Below, in pieces: positions 18,061 to 26,842 of a DNA stretch of 64,000 bases; within the stretch, counting starts at the first letter, position 1; each line of letters begins with the position of its first letter. Both the position numbers and the translations under genes were made by a program. The stretch comes from Acinetobacter guillouiae CIP 63.46. Lineage in GTDB: Bacteria; Pseudomonadota; Gammaproteobacteria; Pseudomonadales; Moraxellaceae. The stretch is taken from assembly GCF_000368145.1 (NCBI RefSeq), contig NZ_KB849281.1, positions 197,712 through 261,711 on the forward strand, in the 5' to 3' direction. The notes under the pieces were generated by a model. The model was given only the letters and a program-made list of their open reading frames with translations, ran no database searches and had not been told where the DNA came from.

Positions 18061-19251
18061 ATGCAACCGATCATCATCATAGGTTCTGGCATGGCGGGTT
18101 ATACCCTTGCAAGAGAATTTCGTAAGTTAAACACCGAACAGGAATTGGTGATGATTTGCGCAGATGATGCGGTGAATTATGCAAAACCTACCCTATCTAA
18201 TGCATTGGTTGGGAAAAAAGCACCTGAACAAATTGGTTTAGGCGATGCTGAAAAGATGAGCACCCAACTGAACATGCGGATTGAAAAAGAGACATGGGTT
18301 AAAAATATTGATGTAGAAAAACATGAATTAACCCTTGAAAAAGATGGACAATCTTCAACTCAAGGCTACTCAAAACTTATTCTTGCCGTGGGCGCAAATC
18401 CGATTCGATTAGCGATTGCTGGTGATGGGAGTGATGATATTCATGTGGTTAACTCACTAATTGACTATCGTGCATTCCGTGAAACTTTAGACAATTGCAG
18501 CACGGGTGAATGTGGCAACAAACGTGTGGTGATTTTAGGCGCGGGCTTAATTGGTTGTGAATTTGCCAATGACTTACAAAATACTGGGCATCAGGTTACG
18601 GTGATCGACTTAGCACCACAACCTTTAGGGCGTTTATTGCCTAATCATGTTGCTCAAGCATTTAAAGACAATCTTGAACAATCAGGAATTAAATTTGCCT
18701 TGGGTACCACTGTAGAAAAAGTTTCTAAATCTGAGCGTGGTTATATCGTTTCATTGGCCAGTGGTCAGTCCTTGCTCGCGGATGTTGTGCTTTCTGCAAT
18801 TGGCTTACAACCTAATATTGCCTTGGCTAAAGCTACGGAAATCAACACCAGTCGTGGTGTCATTACCAATACCTTGCTCGAAACCAGTCAAGCAAATATT
18901 TTTGCCATCGGTGACTGTGCCGAAGTGAATGGAACACTCTTGCCATTTGTCATGCCAATCATGCAACAAGCGCGTGCATTAGCCAAAACCTTGAGTGGAC
19001 AAACCACCACTGTACACTACCCTGCAATGCCAGTCGCGGTGAAAACCCCAGCTGCACCTTTGACTGTACTTCCTGCTCCAATTGATGTAGATGTTATATG
19101 GGAGAATGAAGAGTTTGAAGATGGGATGTTATCTAAAGCAACAGATGCTGAAGGTACCTTACGTGGTTTTGTATTGTTAGGTGCAACTGCTGGAAAACAG
19201 CGTTTAACATTAACAAAACTGGTTCCAGACTTGATTCCTGCATCCGTTTAA
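18061..19251 (+). CDS. rubB: Rubredoxin-NAD(+) reductase
   Basis: This 396-residue FAD flavoprotein passes electrons from NADH to rubredoxin for alkane terminal hydroxylation. The N-terminal FAD site is IIIGSGMAGYTLAREF and the NADH site VVILGAGLIGCEFANDL (about residues 154-170). The AIGDCAE motif, which binds the FAD ribityl chain, lies near 285. The start is set at ATG 18061, with GGAGAA about 5 bases upstream; the in-frame ATG 18049 precedes that site. A small C-terminal domain ends the protein. Confidence 0.93.
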   Translation: MQPIIIIGSGMAGYTLAREFRKLNTEQELVMICADDAVNYAKPTLSNALVGKKAPEQIGLGDAEKMSTQLNMRIEKETWVKNIDVEKHELTLEKDGQSSTQGYSKLILAVGANPIRLAIAGDGSDDIHVVNSLIDYRAFRETLDNCSTGECGNKRVVILGAGLIGCEFANDLQNTGHQVTVIDLAPQPLGRLLPNHVAQAFKDNLEQSGIKFALGTTVEKVSKSERGYIVSLASGQSLLADVVLSAIGLQPNIALAKATEINTSRGVITNTLLETSQANIFAIGDCAEVNGTLLPFVMPIMQQARALAKTLSGQTTTVHYPAMPVAVKTPAAPLTVLPAPIDVDVIWENEEFEDGMLSKATDAEGTLRGFVLLGATAGKQRLTLTKLVPDLIPASV

Positions 19252-19260
19252 GGTTTTAAT

Positions 19261-19296
19261 AGCAAGGATATTTTTTAATCAAAGAATATCCTTGCT
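19261..19296 (+). repeat. Perfect 12-base hairpin between rubB and estB
   Basis: AGCAAGGATATT (19261-19272) is the exact complement of AATATCCTTGCT (19285-19296), with a 12-base loop. No T run follows, so it is unlikely to be a simple terminator. It may set differential mRNA stability between rubB and the downstream esterase and oxyR genes. Confidence 0.7.
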
Positions 19297-19309
19297 TAGG
19301 AAAATAACA

Positions 19310-20248
19310 ATGAATAGCGCACTTCAATTTCAAGTTTCACCTTATGCCTCGTTCATGAATGAAACCAAAGTCGATTTAGGTAATGGTATTCAACTTCATG
19401 TTGAAACTGGAGGGAATCCACAACACCCGACCATTCTGTTGATTATGGGTTTGGGTGCGCAAATGTTATTTTGGCCTGATTTTTTTTGTAAATCACTGAT
19501 TGATCAAGGCTTTCATGTGATTCGCTTTGATAATCGTGATATTGGCTTATCTTCAAAAATTCGCCACCAAGGTCCACGTTTAAACTCTTATAAGCTGATG
19601 GGTCGCTTTGCTTTAGGCTTACCAAATGACGGCGCGCCTTATAACTTATTTGATATGGCGGATGATGTTGCATTATTGATTGATCGTTTAGGCATTGAAA
19701 AACCACATATTTTGGGTGCTTCAATGGGTGGTATGATTTCTCAAATTTTAGCTGCAAAATATCCTGAGAAAATTGATAAAGTCGGCTTACTCTTTACCAG
19801 TAATAATCAACCTTTGCTACCTCCACCATTTCCAAAACAACTCTTTAGTCTCATTGGTAAACCTGAATCACGTGATGAAGAAGGAATTGTGAATCATTCC
19901 TTGAAGGTTTTTCATATGATTGGTTCACCTGGTTATATCAACCAAGTTGAAGCAATTCAAACTGCACGTAAATTATATCGTCGTAGTTATCATCCAGCGG
20001 GTGTACTTCAACAGTTTTTAGCAATATTATGTACAGGTTCCTTACTTAAATTGGATAAGCAGATCAACAAGCCAACTTTAGTGTTACATGGCTCTAAAGA
20101 TCGGTTACTACCTCCAAGTCATGGTAAGGCAGTTGCTAAAGCAATTTCAGGCGCTAAATTTGAATTAATTGAGGGAATGGGGCATGATATCCCACCGCAT
20201 TTTGTTCCTCAACTTAGCGGGTTATTTGCACATCATTTTAAATCATAA
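19310..20248 (+). CDS. estB: Alpha/beta hydrolase, EstB-like esterase
   Basis: This 312-residue alpha/beta hydrolase has Ser138 in GASMGGM, an Asp in LHGSKDRLL and a His in GMGHDIP as the likely triad. It lies between rubB and oxyR, where ADP1 carries the esterase gene estB, and the symbol is given on that shared order and fold. The start is ATG 19310; the frame extends to a TTG at 19292 inside the preceding hairpin, which is unlikely. oxyR follows after 13 bases, so the two are probably cotranscribed. Confidence 0.83.
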   Translation: MNSALQFQVSPYASFMNETKVDLGNGIQLHVETGGNPQHPTILLIMGLGAQMLFWPDFFCKSLIDQGFHVIRFDNRDIGLSSKIRHQGPRLNSYKLMGRFALGLPNDGAPYNLFDMADDVALLIDRLGIEKPHILGASMGGMISQILAAKYPEKIDKVGLLFTSNNQPLLPPPFPKQLFSLIGKPESRDEEGIVNHSLKVFHMIGSPGYINQVEAIQTARKLYRRSYHPAGVLQQFLAILCTGSLLKLDKQINKPTLVLHGSKDRLLPPSHGKAVAKAISGAKFELIEGMGHDIPPHFVPQLSGLFAHHFKS

Positions 20249-20261
20249 GCATTAGGACACT

Positions 20262-21167
20262 ATGGCTGCATTACCATCCCTAAGACAGTTGTCATATTTA
20301 GTGACATTGTCTGAGACGCTGCACTTCACTGAAGCAGCGCGCCGTTCGTTTGTAACTCAATCTACTTTATCTGGTGGAATCATGGAGTTAGAACGTTTAT
20401 TGGGTGGCGTACTCGTAGAACGTGATCGCCAAAACGTACGTTTAACTCCTCTAGGTGAGCAAGTTGTTGCCCGAGCCCGTGTTCTACTCGCCGATGCTCA
20501 GGACTTGATGCGGTTAAGTCGAGAAATGAGTGAACCGTTAACTGGTGATTTGCATTTAGGGATTATTCCAACCATCGCCCCTTTCATTTTGTCGCAGCTT
20601 TTGGAAGAAGTGCATAAACAACTTCCAAAAATTCAGTTGCATCTGCATGAAGCACAAAGTGAAAAAATTGTTGAAAAACTTGAGCATGGCAATCTAGATG
20701 TGATCATGCTGGCTTTACCATTCGACACACGTGGTTTGAAAGTTGCTGAAATTGCGAAAGAAGATTTATTCTTAGTCTGCAATAAAGCAGATCAAAATGC
20801 GATGAATGCAAGAAGCTTAGATGATTTAGATCTTTCTCATCTCATGCTCCTTGAAGAAGGTCATTGCCTACGTGATCATACCTTAAGTGTTTGCCCAATC
20901 GGTGAGCGTAAAAATGATCACCGTTTAAAAGCGAGCTCATTGCCAACTTTAGTGGAAATGGTCAGTTCAAACTTAGGCTATACACTGCTTCCTGAGATTG
21001 CAATTCATGCACATATGCTGAAAAACAATGATCAGATTGTGGTTAAACCTATTGAGAATGCACCATCACGCACTTTGGCTTTAGTTACACGTAAAAGTAC
21101 ACCACTACAAAGTGAATTTGATGTGTTGGTACAAATTCTTCAAAAAATCACGCCAAATTTACGTTAA
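20262..21167 (+). CDS. oxyR: Hydrogen peroxide-sensing LysR regulator OxyR
   Basis: This 301-residue LysR-type regulator has an N-terminal helix-turn-helix (about 1-60) and an effector domain whose redox pair is visible: Cys202 in EEGHCLRD and Cys211 in SVCPIGER. Their spacing matches Cys199 and Cys208 of E. coli OxyR, so peroxide sensing by disulfide formation is expected. It is the last gene of the rub locus, as in ADP1, 13 bases after estB. It is followed by a strong terminator at 21181-21208. Confidence 0.93.
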   Translation: MAALPSLRQLSYLVTLSETLHFTEAARRSFVTQSTLSGGIMELERLLGGVLVERDRQNVRLTPLGEQVVARARVLLADAQDLMRLSREMSEPLTGDLHLGIIPTIAPFILSQLLEEVHKQLPKIQLHLHEAQSEKIVEKLEHGNLDVIMLALPFDTRGLKVAEIAKEDLFLVCNKADQNAMNARSLDDLDLSHLMLLEEGHCLRDHTLSVCPIGERKNDHRLKASSLPTLVEMVSSNLGYTLLPEIAIHAHMLKNNDQIVVKPIENAPSRTLALVTRKSTPLQSEFDVLVQILQKITPNLR

Positions 21168-21180
21168 TTTTCCAATACTA

Positions 21181-21208
21181 AAAAGGAGTCATGATTGACT
21201 CCTTTTTT
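21181..21208 (+). terminator. Terminator of the rub-oxyR locus
   Basis: AAAAGGAGTCA pairs with TGACTCCTTTT around a TGAT loop and ends in T6, 13 bases after the oxyR stop codon. Confidence 0.88.
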
Positions 21209-21516
21209 ATTGAATATCTAAAAAGTCTATAGATCACCTCAGCATAAGCAAAATTAAAACGATCTTGCTTTTACTGGATCAAGAATGATAATATTTGACC
21301 AGTACAAAAATAATCGCTTATTTTTGTATGTATTGTTACGATAAAAATCGCGAAAAATCGACCTATCCTCAGCTTGTTTTTTTAAAAGCATGCATCCATC
21401 TCGTCGACACATATCCAATTCTTCACATTGGTCAGCGTTCCACAGGGCTTGAATCTTTCAAGCATCGTTAACAGGTTTCCACAGTTTTCTGTGCCTGAAT
21501 TTTCGATAGGACGCGT
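21209..21516 (+). promoter_or_regulatory. Structured leader of the Tet-family MFS gene
   Basis: This 308-base region holds no gene but several hairpins in series. TACAAAAATAA-TCGC-TTATTTTTGTA (21303-21328) is perfect over 11 pairs. It is followed by CCAAT/ATTGG (21415-21431), GCTTGAA/TTCAAGC (21447-21463) and CACAG-TTTT-CTGTG (21480-21493), the last enclosed by CAGG/CCTG (21472-21475 and 21494-21497). The ribosome site TAGGA (21507-21511) of the MFS gene lies just after. The first hairpin could instead be a DNA operator. A transcription or translation attenuator is possible. Confidence 0.5.
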
Positions 21517-22731
21517 ATGAACCGACCTTTATATATTATTTTTTCAACGATTGTCTTAGATGCAATTGGCATTGGCATCGTATTCCCTCTGCTTCCCTCA
21601 CTACTGAAAGACCTGAGCCATCAGCATAATGTTGCCTTGTTAATGGGGGTTTTCCTAAGCCTGTATGCGCTTATGCAATTTATTTTCTCCCCGATCTTAG
21701 GTGCTTTGAGTGACCGTATCGGTCGAAGACCTGTTCTGCTGATTTCACTTGCGGGTTCTGCAATCAACTATTTGTTTCTTGCTTGCTCATCCTCTCTTAT
21801 CTTGCTGTTCATTGGACGGATCATTGCTGGAATAAGTAGTGCCAATATGCCCGTGGCTTCAGCCTATATCGTTGATACCACGTCAGAAGAAAATCGAGCA
21901 AAATACTTCGGTTTAATGAACGCCATGTTTGGTATTGGATTTATTCTCGGTCCTATACTCGGTGGATTATTGGGCGGATATTGGTTACGGCTACCTTTTT
22001 TCGTTGCGGCAATTTTAACAAGCGTTAACTTGCTTATCGCATTCTGGCTACTCCCTGAATCCCGAAGCTACAATCCACTCCTAGTCCCCCCTCAAGCTTC
22101 TATTTCGCAACGTTCGAGTTTAAAAATAAATCCCTTGAAAAGTTTTGGTTTTATCCTTGCTCAAAAAGGTATATTGCCGATTTTGCTGATATTTTTTCTG
22201 TTTAGCGCCTGCGGTGAAGCTTATGGTGTCTGCTGGGCACTTTGGGGACACGATACCTTTAAATGGAATACATTTTGGGTTGGTCTTTCTTTAGGCACTT
22301 TTGGTTTATGCCAAGTACTGGTTCAGTCATTTATACCGCAACATGCCGTCCGATATTTTGGTGAAAGAAATACTGTGCTGAGCGGTATGGCATGTATATG
22401 TATGGCATTAATCATCATGGCTTTTACCCAACATGCTTGGATCATTTTTGCAATCATGCCGATCTTTGCCCTAGGAAGCATCGGCACTCCTGCACTACAA
22501 GCTGTTGTTTCACAAAAAATCCCAGCTGCGCAGCAAGGACAGTTTCAAGGTGTTATCGCATCAACCATCAGTCTGGCCTCGATTATTGCCCCATTGTTGT
22601 TTTCTACACTTTACTTTCATTTCCAAACACGATGGACTGGCGCTATATGGTTGGTTGTCGCGATGATTTATTTAATTGCATTACCTGCAATTTTATCAAG
22701 TTTAAAATCACAACAGCTTAAGTCATCCTAG
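21517..22731 (+). CDS. Tet-family MFS drug efflux transporter (TCR/TetA-like)
   Basis: This 404-residue protein has 12 predicted membrane helices. MFS motif A reads GALSDRIGRRPVLL (about 67-80) and the motif C-like segment GIGFILGPILGGLLGG is near 146-161. Sequence and length resemble TetA-class H+-coupled exporters, but a chromosomal setting without a tetR gene means tetracycline as substrate is not shown. TAGGA lies 5 bases before the ATG. A structured leader precedes it. Confidence 0.85.
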   Translation: MNRPLYIIFSTIVLDAIGIGIVFPLLPSLLKDLSHQHNVALLMGVFLSLYALMQFIFSPILGALSDRIGRRPVLLISLAGSAINYLFLACSSSLILLFIGRIIAGISSANMPVASAYIVDTTSEENRAKYFGLMNAMFGIGFILGPILGGLLGGYWLRLPFFVAAILTSVNLLIAFWLLPESRSYNPLLVPPQASISQRSSLKINPLKSFGFILAQKGILPILLIFFLFSACGEAYGVCWALWGHDTFKWNTFWVGLSLGTFGLCQVLVQSFIPQHAVRYFGERNTVLSGMACICMALIIMAFTQHAWIIFAIMPIFALGSIGTPALQAVVSQKIPAAQQGQFQGVIASTISLASIIAPLLFSTLYFHFQTRWTGAIWLVVAMIYLIALPAILSSLKSQQLKSS

Positions 22732-22843
22732 TATTTAAGAACTTCAATGCTTTATTAAAAGCGTTGATTGCTGATTTAAAAAAGCTTAAATCTAAAATAA
22801 CCAAGTCATTCAATTTCATTAAAATCCGATTGACTGATACAAA

Positions 22844-22871
22844 AAAGCCCGATTAATTTTAATCGGGCTTA
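22844..22871 (-). terminator. Terminator of ppk1 (minus strand)
   Basis: AAGCCCGATTAA pairs with TTAATCGGGCTT. On the minus strand the stem is followed by a T run, and it lies about 20 bases past the ppk1 stop codon. On the plus strand no T run follows, so it is not the main terminator of the MFS gene. Confidence 0.82.
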
Positions 22872-22892
22872 AGACAATCAAATTATCTTGGT

Positions 22893-24977
22893 TTAACCAT
22901 TTACAAAGTGCTCAAGCAAATTTTGTTGAGCATTGTAAATTGCCTCGCCTTCTTTAGGTGTCACACGAGTCCAAGTCCCATCGCCTTGCAACAGCCAAGC
23001 GCGGATATTGTCTTTTAAGTAATTGACTAAACCTTGCTGATAAATGCGTTTTTTTAATGCTGGATCTTCGATCGGGAAACACACTTCTACACGATTAAAT
23101 AAATTACGATCCATCCAGTCTGCACTTGAACAGTAAATACGTGGATTGCCATTATTTCCGAAATAATAAACACGGGTATGTTCTAAGAAACGCCCGACAA
23201 TTGAACGAACTCGAATATTTTCAGACAGATTTGGTAACCCAGGACGTAAACAGCAAATTGAGCGAATAATCAGATCAATTTGTACCCCTGCTTGCGAAGC
23301 TTCATATAATTTATTGATCAATTGAACTTCAGTTAACGCGTTAACTTTAACAATAATTTGTGCAGGCTTGCCCGCTTTGGCATTGGCAATTTCATCATCA
23401 ATAAAAGCAATTAACTGAGCATGTAGAGTAAACGGCGCATGTAACAGTTTTTTCAACTTTGCCATTTTCCCCATACCAGTCAATTCTTGGAAAATACGAT
23501 GTACATCTTCGCAGAGCTCTTTATCTGTAGTGAGCAAACCATAATCAGTATAGATACGAGCATTTGTTGCATGGTAGTTACCCGTACCCAAATGCACATA
23601 ACGTACTAGCTTATTATTTTCACGGCGTACCACCAAGATCATTTTGGCATGCGTTTTATAGCCCACGATGCCATAAACTACAACAGCACCCGCCTCTTGT
23701 AATACATTGGCAACGGCGATATTCGATTCTTCATCAAAACGCGCCCGTAACTCAATCACAGCGGTGACTTCTTTACCATTACGTGCCGCTTCTGCAAGTA
23801 CCTGAACAATTTCAGAGTCAGCACCACTACGATATAAGGTTTGTTTGATCGCTAACACTTGGGGATCACGTGCAGCTTCACGCAACAAGTTAATAACTGG
23901 TGCAAATGATTCAAATGGATGATGTAAAAGAATGTCTTGTTTTTGCATTGCTGAAAAAATATTTTCAGACTTTTTCAATACTTTTGGAATCGCCGGCACA
24001 TGCGAGTCATAACGCATATGTGGACGTTTAAAATTTGACACAAGACGTGCCAGATTTACCGGCCCATCCACTTTATAAAGTTGTTCTTGTTCTAGATCAA
24101 ATTCTTCAAGCAAATATTCATAAATATGTTTTGGACAGTTTTCTGTCACTTCTAAACGTACTGCACGACCAAAACGACGTGAACTCAATTCGCCTTTCAA
24201 TGCTTTGGCTAAGTCTTCTACATCTTCATTCAACGCCAAATCTGCATTACGTGTAACACGGAACTGATAACAACCTGTAGCTGTCATCCCTGGGAACAAA
24301 TCCGATACATGCTCATGAATAATCGCAGACAACATCACAAAATGTTCTTTGCCGCCTGTAAGCTCATCAGGTAAACGCACTACACGCGGAAGCGAACGTG
24401 GCGCTGGTACAACTGCTAAATCAATTTGTCGACCAAATGCGTCTTTCCCTTCTAGAGTCACAATAAAGTTTAAGCTTTTATTGACCAATCGCGGGAATGG
24501 ATGTGCAGGATCAAGGCTAATGGGAGTAAGCACTGGTGCAACTTGTTCTTGGAAATATTTTTTAATCCACACAGATTGTGCAGGCGTTAACTCGCCACGA
24601 CGTAAAAAGCAAATGTCTTCTTCACGTAACTTAGGAAAAATTTCCTCATTGAGGATACGGTACTGACGCTCAATCGCTTCATGTGCAGTTTTAGAGATTT
24701 GGTCTAAAACTTGTTTTGGCGTCAAACCATCTGGTGAACGACTTTCATTCCCTAAAGTTAATTGCTCCATCATTCCTGCAACACGGATTTCAAAAAATTC
24801 ATCCATATTACGAGAAAAGATCAACAAGAAATTCATACGTTCAAGCAAGGGGTGTAAAGGATCAACGGCTTGCTCTAAAACACGTAAATGGAAATCTAAA
24901 ATTGAAAGCTCACGATTTATATATCGTTCATTATAAGAATATTCTGTAGGCGTTGTTGTCGTCACTGCGGTATTCAT
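22893..24977 (-). CDS. ppk1: Polyphosphate kinase 1
   Basis: This enzyme makes and breaks inorganic polyphosphate using ATP. The N-domain starts [20 protein letters not shown]. The catalytic segments [13 protein letters not shown] and [19 protein letters not shown] carry the conserved His residues, one of which becomes phosphorylated. The start is placed at ATG 24977, giving 694 residues, normal for PPK1; an upstream extension to 25061 would add 28 residues with no family match. The ribosome site is weak (AGG about 10 bases upstream). It lies behind mtgA, separated by a terminator. Confidence 0.94.
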   Translation of the reverse strand: MNTAVTTTTPTEYSYNERYINRELSILDFHLRVLEQAVDPLHPLLERMNFLLIFSRNMDEFFEIRVAGMMEQLTLGNESRSPDGLTPKQVLDQISKTAHEAIERQYRILNEEIFPKLREEDICFLRRGELTPAQSVWIKKYFQEQVAPVLTPISLDPAHPFPRLVNKSLNFIVTLEGKDAFGRQIDLAVVPAPRSLPRVVRLPDELTGGKEHFVMLSAIIHEHVSDLFPGMTATGCYQFRVTRNADLALNEDVEDLAKALKGELSSRRFGRAVRLEVTENCPKHIYEYLLEEFDLEQEQLYKVDGPVNLARLVSNFKRPHMRYDSHVPAIPKVLKKSENIFSAMQKQDILLHHPFESFAPVINLLREAARDPQVLAIKQTLYRSGADSEIVQVLAEAARNGKEVTAVIELRARFDEESNIAVANVLQEAGAVVVYGIVGYKTHAKMILVVRRENNKLVRYVHLGTGNYHATNARIYTDYGLLTTDKELCEDVHRIFQELTGMGKMAKLKKLLHAPFTLHAQLIAFIDDEIANAKAGKPAQIIVKVNALTEVQLINKLYEASQAGVQIDLIIRSICCLRPGLPNLSENIRVRSIVGRFLEHTRVYYFGNNGNPRIYCSSADWMDRNLFNRVEVCFPIEDPALKKRIYQQGLVNYLKDNIRAWLLQGDGTWTRVTPKEGEAIYNAQQNLLEHFVNG

Positions 24978-25062
24978 GCAATAAACCTGCATCAAAAAAA
25001 ATGTCTTAATTCTAGTATGCTTCAAATTTGTGACAATTTCATAAAAAAAGCATCGCTTCATA

Positions 25063-25090
25063 AAAAAAGCACATCAATTTGTGCTTTTTT
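25063..25090 (-). terminator. Terminator between mtgA and ppk1
   Basis: AAAAAAGCACA pairs with TGTGCTTTTTT around a six-base loop, with a T run on the minus strand. It lies about 20 bases past mtgA and isolates ppk1 from it. Confidence 0.85.
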
Positions 25091-25108
25091 AAATTCAATT
25101 ATTTAGTG

Positions 25109-25783
25109 TCAATCTGGAATACGGGTATAACGCATATACTTCAAAACCAAACGCTTACGGTATTGAAGCTTAGAATCATCACGATTTTTTTGATAATACT
25201 TCGGATTGGTTAAAATCACCGCTAAAAATGCGGCCTGCTCACGACTTAAACTTGCCGCACTCTTAGAAAAGTAATGTTGTGATGCAGCTTCAACACCATA
25301 GATATGATCACCAAATTCAACAGAGTTCATATAGACTTCTAAAATGCGCTGTTTAGTCCACATCCGCTCCATCATGGTGGTGGCAATCGCTTCCTGACCT
25401 TTGCGGATAAATGAGCGACGATTATAGAAGAATAAATTTTTAGCCAATTGTTGAGAAATCGTTGAACCACCAGCGACTACTTTGTCTTTTTTTAGATTAC
25501 GTTGTAGTGCATTTTCAATACCATCCCAGTCGAAACCATGATGATCGAGAAATTTGGCATCTTCGGCTGCGACAATTGCATGTTTAAAGTTATCACTGAT
25601 CTTGTCATAGTCGCGCCATTGATGTTGAATCGGCTCAAAATCAGACAGATATGTCCAACGCATAAACATGGTGGTTTCTACATCATGAGTACGCCAATAA
25701 ATTAAACTTGAGAAAATCCATAGCTGAATCATGATCAAAATACTGACCACAATTAACAAAGCACGAACAATAAAAGCTTTCAT
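25109..25783 (-). CDS. mtgA: Monofunctional peptidoglycan glycosyltransferase
   Basis: This 224-residue GT51 enzyme polymerises lipid II into glycan strands at the inner membrane. An N-terminal anchor (about 7-30) precedes the catalytic domain. Glu74 in [16 protein letters not shown] is the general base, and [15 protein letters not shown] is the second family motif. There is no transpeptidase domain, as expected for MtgA. It is transcribed away from the rhomboid gene. Confidence 0.94.
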   Translation of the reverse strand: MKAFIVRALLIVVSILIMIQLWIFSSLIYWRTHDVETTMFMRWTYLSDFEPIQHQWRDYDKISDNFKHAIVAAEDAKFLDHHGFDWDGIENALQRNLKKDKVVAGGSTISQQLAKNLFFYNRRSFIRKGQEAIATTMMERMWTKQRILEVYMNSVEFGDHIYGVEAASQHYFSKSAASLSREQAAFLAVILTNPKYYQKNRDDSKLQYRKRLVLKYMRYTRIPD

Positions 25784-25856
25784 GTCAGCTGCTTACTCCG
25801 AAAATTCTGACGTTTCATGTTAAGCTGAATCTATCTATAAAAAGCTAAGCAATAGC

Positions 25857-26666
25857 ATGTCTAAATATCAAGATCTTTCAACTTATAGCCAACCCAATTC
25901 TATTGGTAAAATAACCTTATTGCTGATTGTCATCAATGTCGGTTTATTTGCCATCCAAGTCTTATCAGGTGTCAATATTACTGACCCGACAACATTAGAC
26001 GCGTTGCGTTGGGGTGCTGATTATGCACCTTTAACCTTCTTAGAGGAACCATATCGCTTATTCAGCAGTATGTTTTTTCACTTTGGTATCCTGCATCTAA
26101 TGATGAATATGTGGGCACTGTATATTTTTGGTGATGTTGCTGAAAAAACTTTAGGAAAGTTTTATTTCCTTGGACTTTATATCCTTGCTGGACTCATGGG
26201 AAGTTTATTAAGTGGTTATTTGGATATTCGAAATAGCTACGAACTGCTGCAAAATTTTGATCAAAAACTCTTTCCTCATGTATCTGCAGGTGCATCGGGT
26301 GCTGTAATGGGACTTGGTGGTGCACTGACACTCCTGTCGTTGTTCCCACCTACCCCGAATCAAAGATTCATTTTAGATAAAAGATCACTTTTAACCGTAC
26401 TTGCGATCAACTTAGCTTTTGGCTTTTTAGCCTCTGGAATTAACAATGCTGCCCATATCGGTGGGATGTTAATGGGTGCGATTATGGCTTTGGCTTGGTA
26501 TGCAACACAACGTGCCAAAATGGGTAAAGCTGCCAATATTATCATTGTGATTTTAGGGATTGCAGCAACCTATGGCGTTTATCTCTATTGCCAGCATCTC
26601 GTTGGACCACTTAACCCACTTTGGCAACAAGCCATTGCACAAATGCGTGAGCAATTAAACTTTTAA
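25857..26666 (+). CDS. Rhomboid-family intramembrane serine protease
   Basis: This 269-residue multispan membrane protein carries the rhomboid dyad Ser147 in GASGAVMG and His200 in NAAHIGG, with the HLMMNMWAL segment (about 80-88) typical of helix 2. It should cleave transmembrane substrates within the inner membrane; the substrate is unknown. It stands alone, with the terminator at 26731-26760 downstream. Confidence 0.92.
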   Translation: MSKYQDLSTYSQPNSIGKITLLLIVINVGLFAIQVLSGVNITDPTTLDALRWGADYAPLTFLEEPYRLFSSMFFHFGILHLMMNMWALYIFGDVAEKTLGKFYFLGLYILAGLMGSLLSGYLDIRNSYELLQNFDQKLFPHVSAGASGAVMGLGGALTLLSLFPPTPNQRFILDKRSLLTVLAINLAFGFLASGINNAAHIGGMLMGAIMALAWYATQRAKMGKAANIIIVILGIAATYGVYLYCQHLVGPLNPLWQQAIAQMREQLNF

Positions 26667-26730
26667 TCTCTAAAATAGCTTGTCTATGCCGCAATAAAAA
26701 ATTGCAAAGTACGCTCAATTCAAAGAGCAT

Positions 26731-26760
26731 AAAAATGGCGGCCTATAGGTCGCCATTTTT
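26731..26760. terminator. Bidirectional terminator after the rhomboid gene
   Basis: AAAAATGGCG and CGCCATTTTT enclose a CCTATAGG-type inner palindrome, with A/T tracts on both sides. It lies about 65 bases past the rhomboid stop and about 80 bases past the ABC permease stop. Confidence 0.82.
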
Positions 26761-26842
26761 TAATTTACTGTCTTCACTGGGCAGGCTTTTAAAGGCTCAA
26801 CTGAGATTAAACAGCCAGATAAAACCACTTAAACAAAGCGGT

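Noticed and set aside
21438-21493. DnaA boxes and a replication origin (repeated TTCCACAG)
   Set aside because: Sites do not match TTATCCACA, and no dnaA, dnaN or gid genes are near. The sequence is better read as hairpins.
22392-22721. 109-codon plus-strand open frame inside the MFS gene
   Set aside because: It overlaps a well-supported transporter gene in another frame and its protein has an unlikely His/Cys-rich composition.
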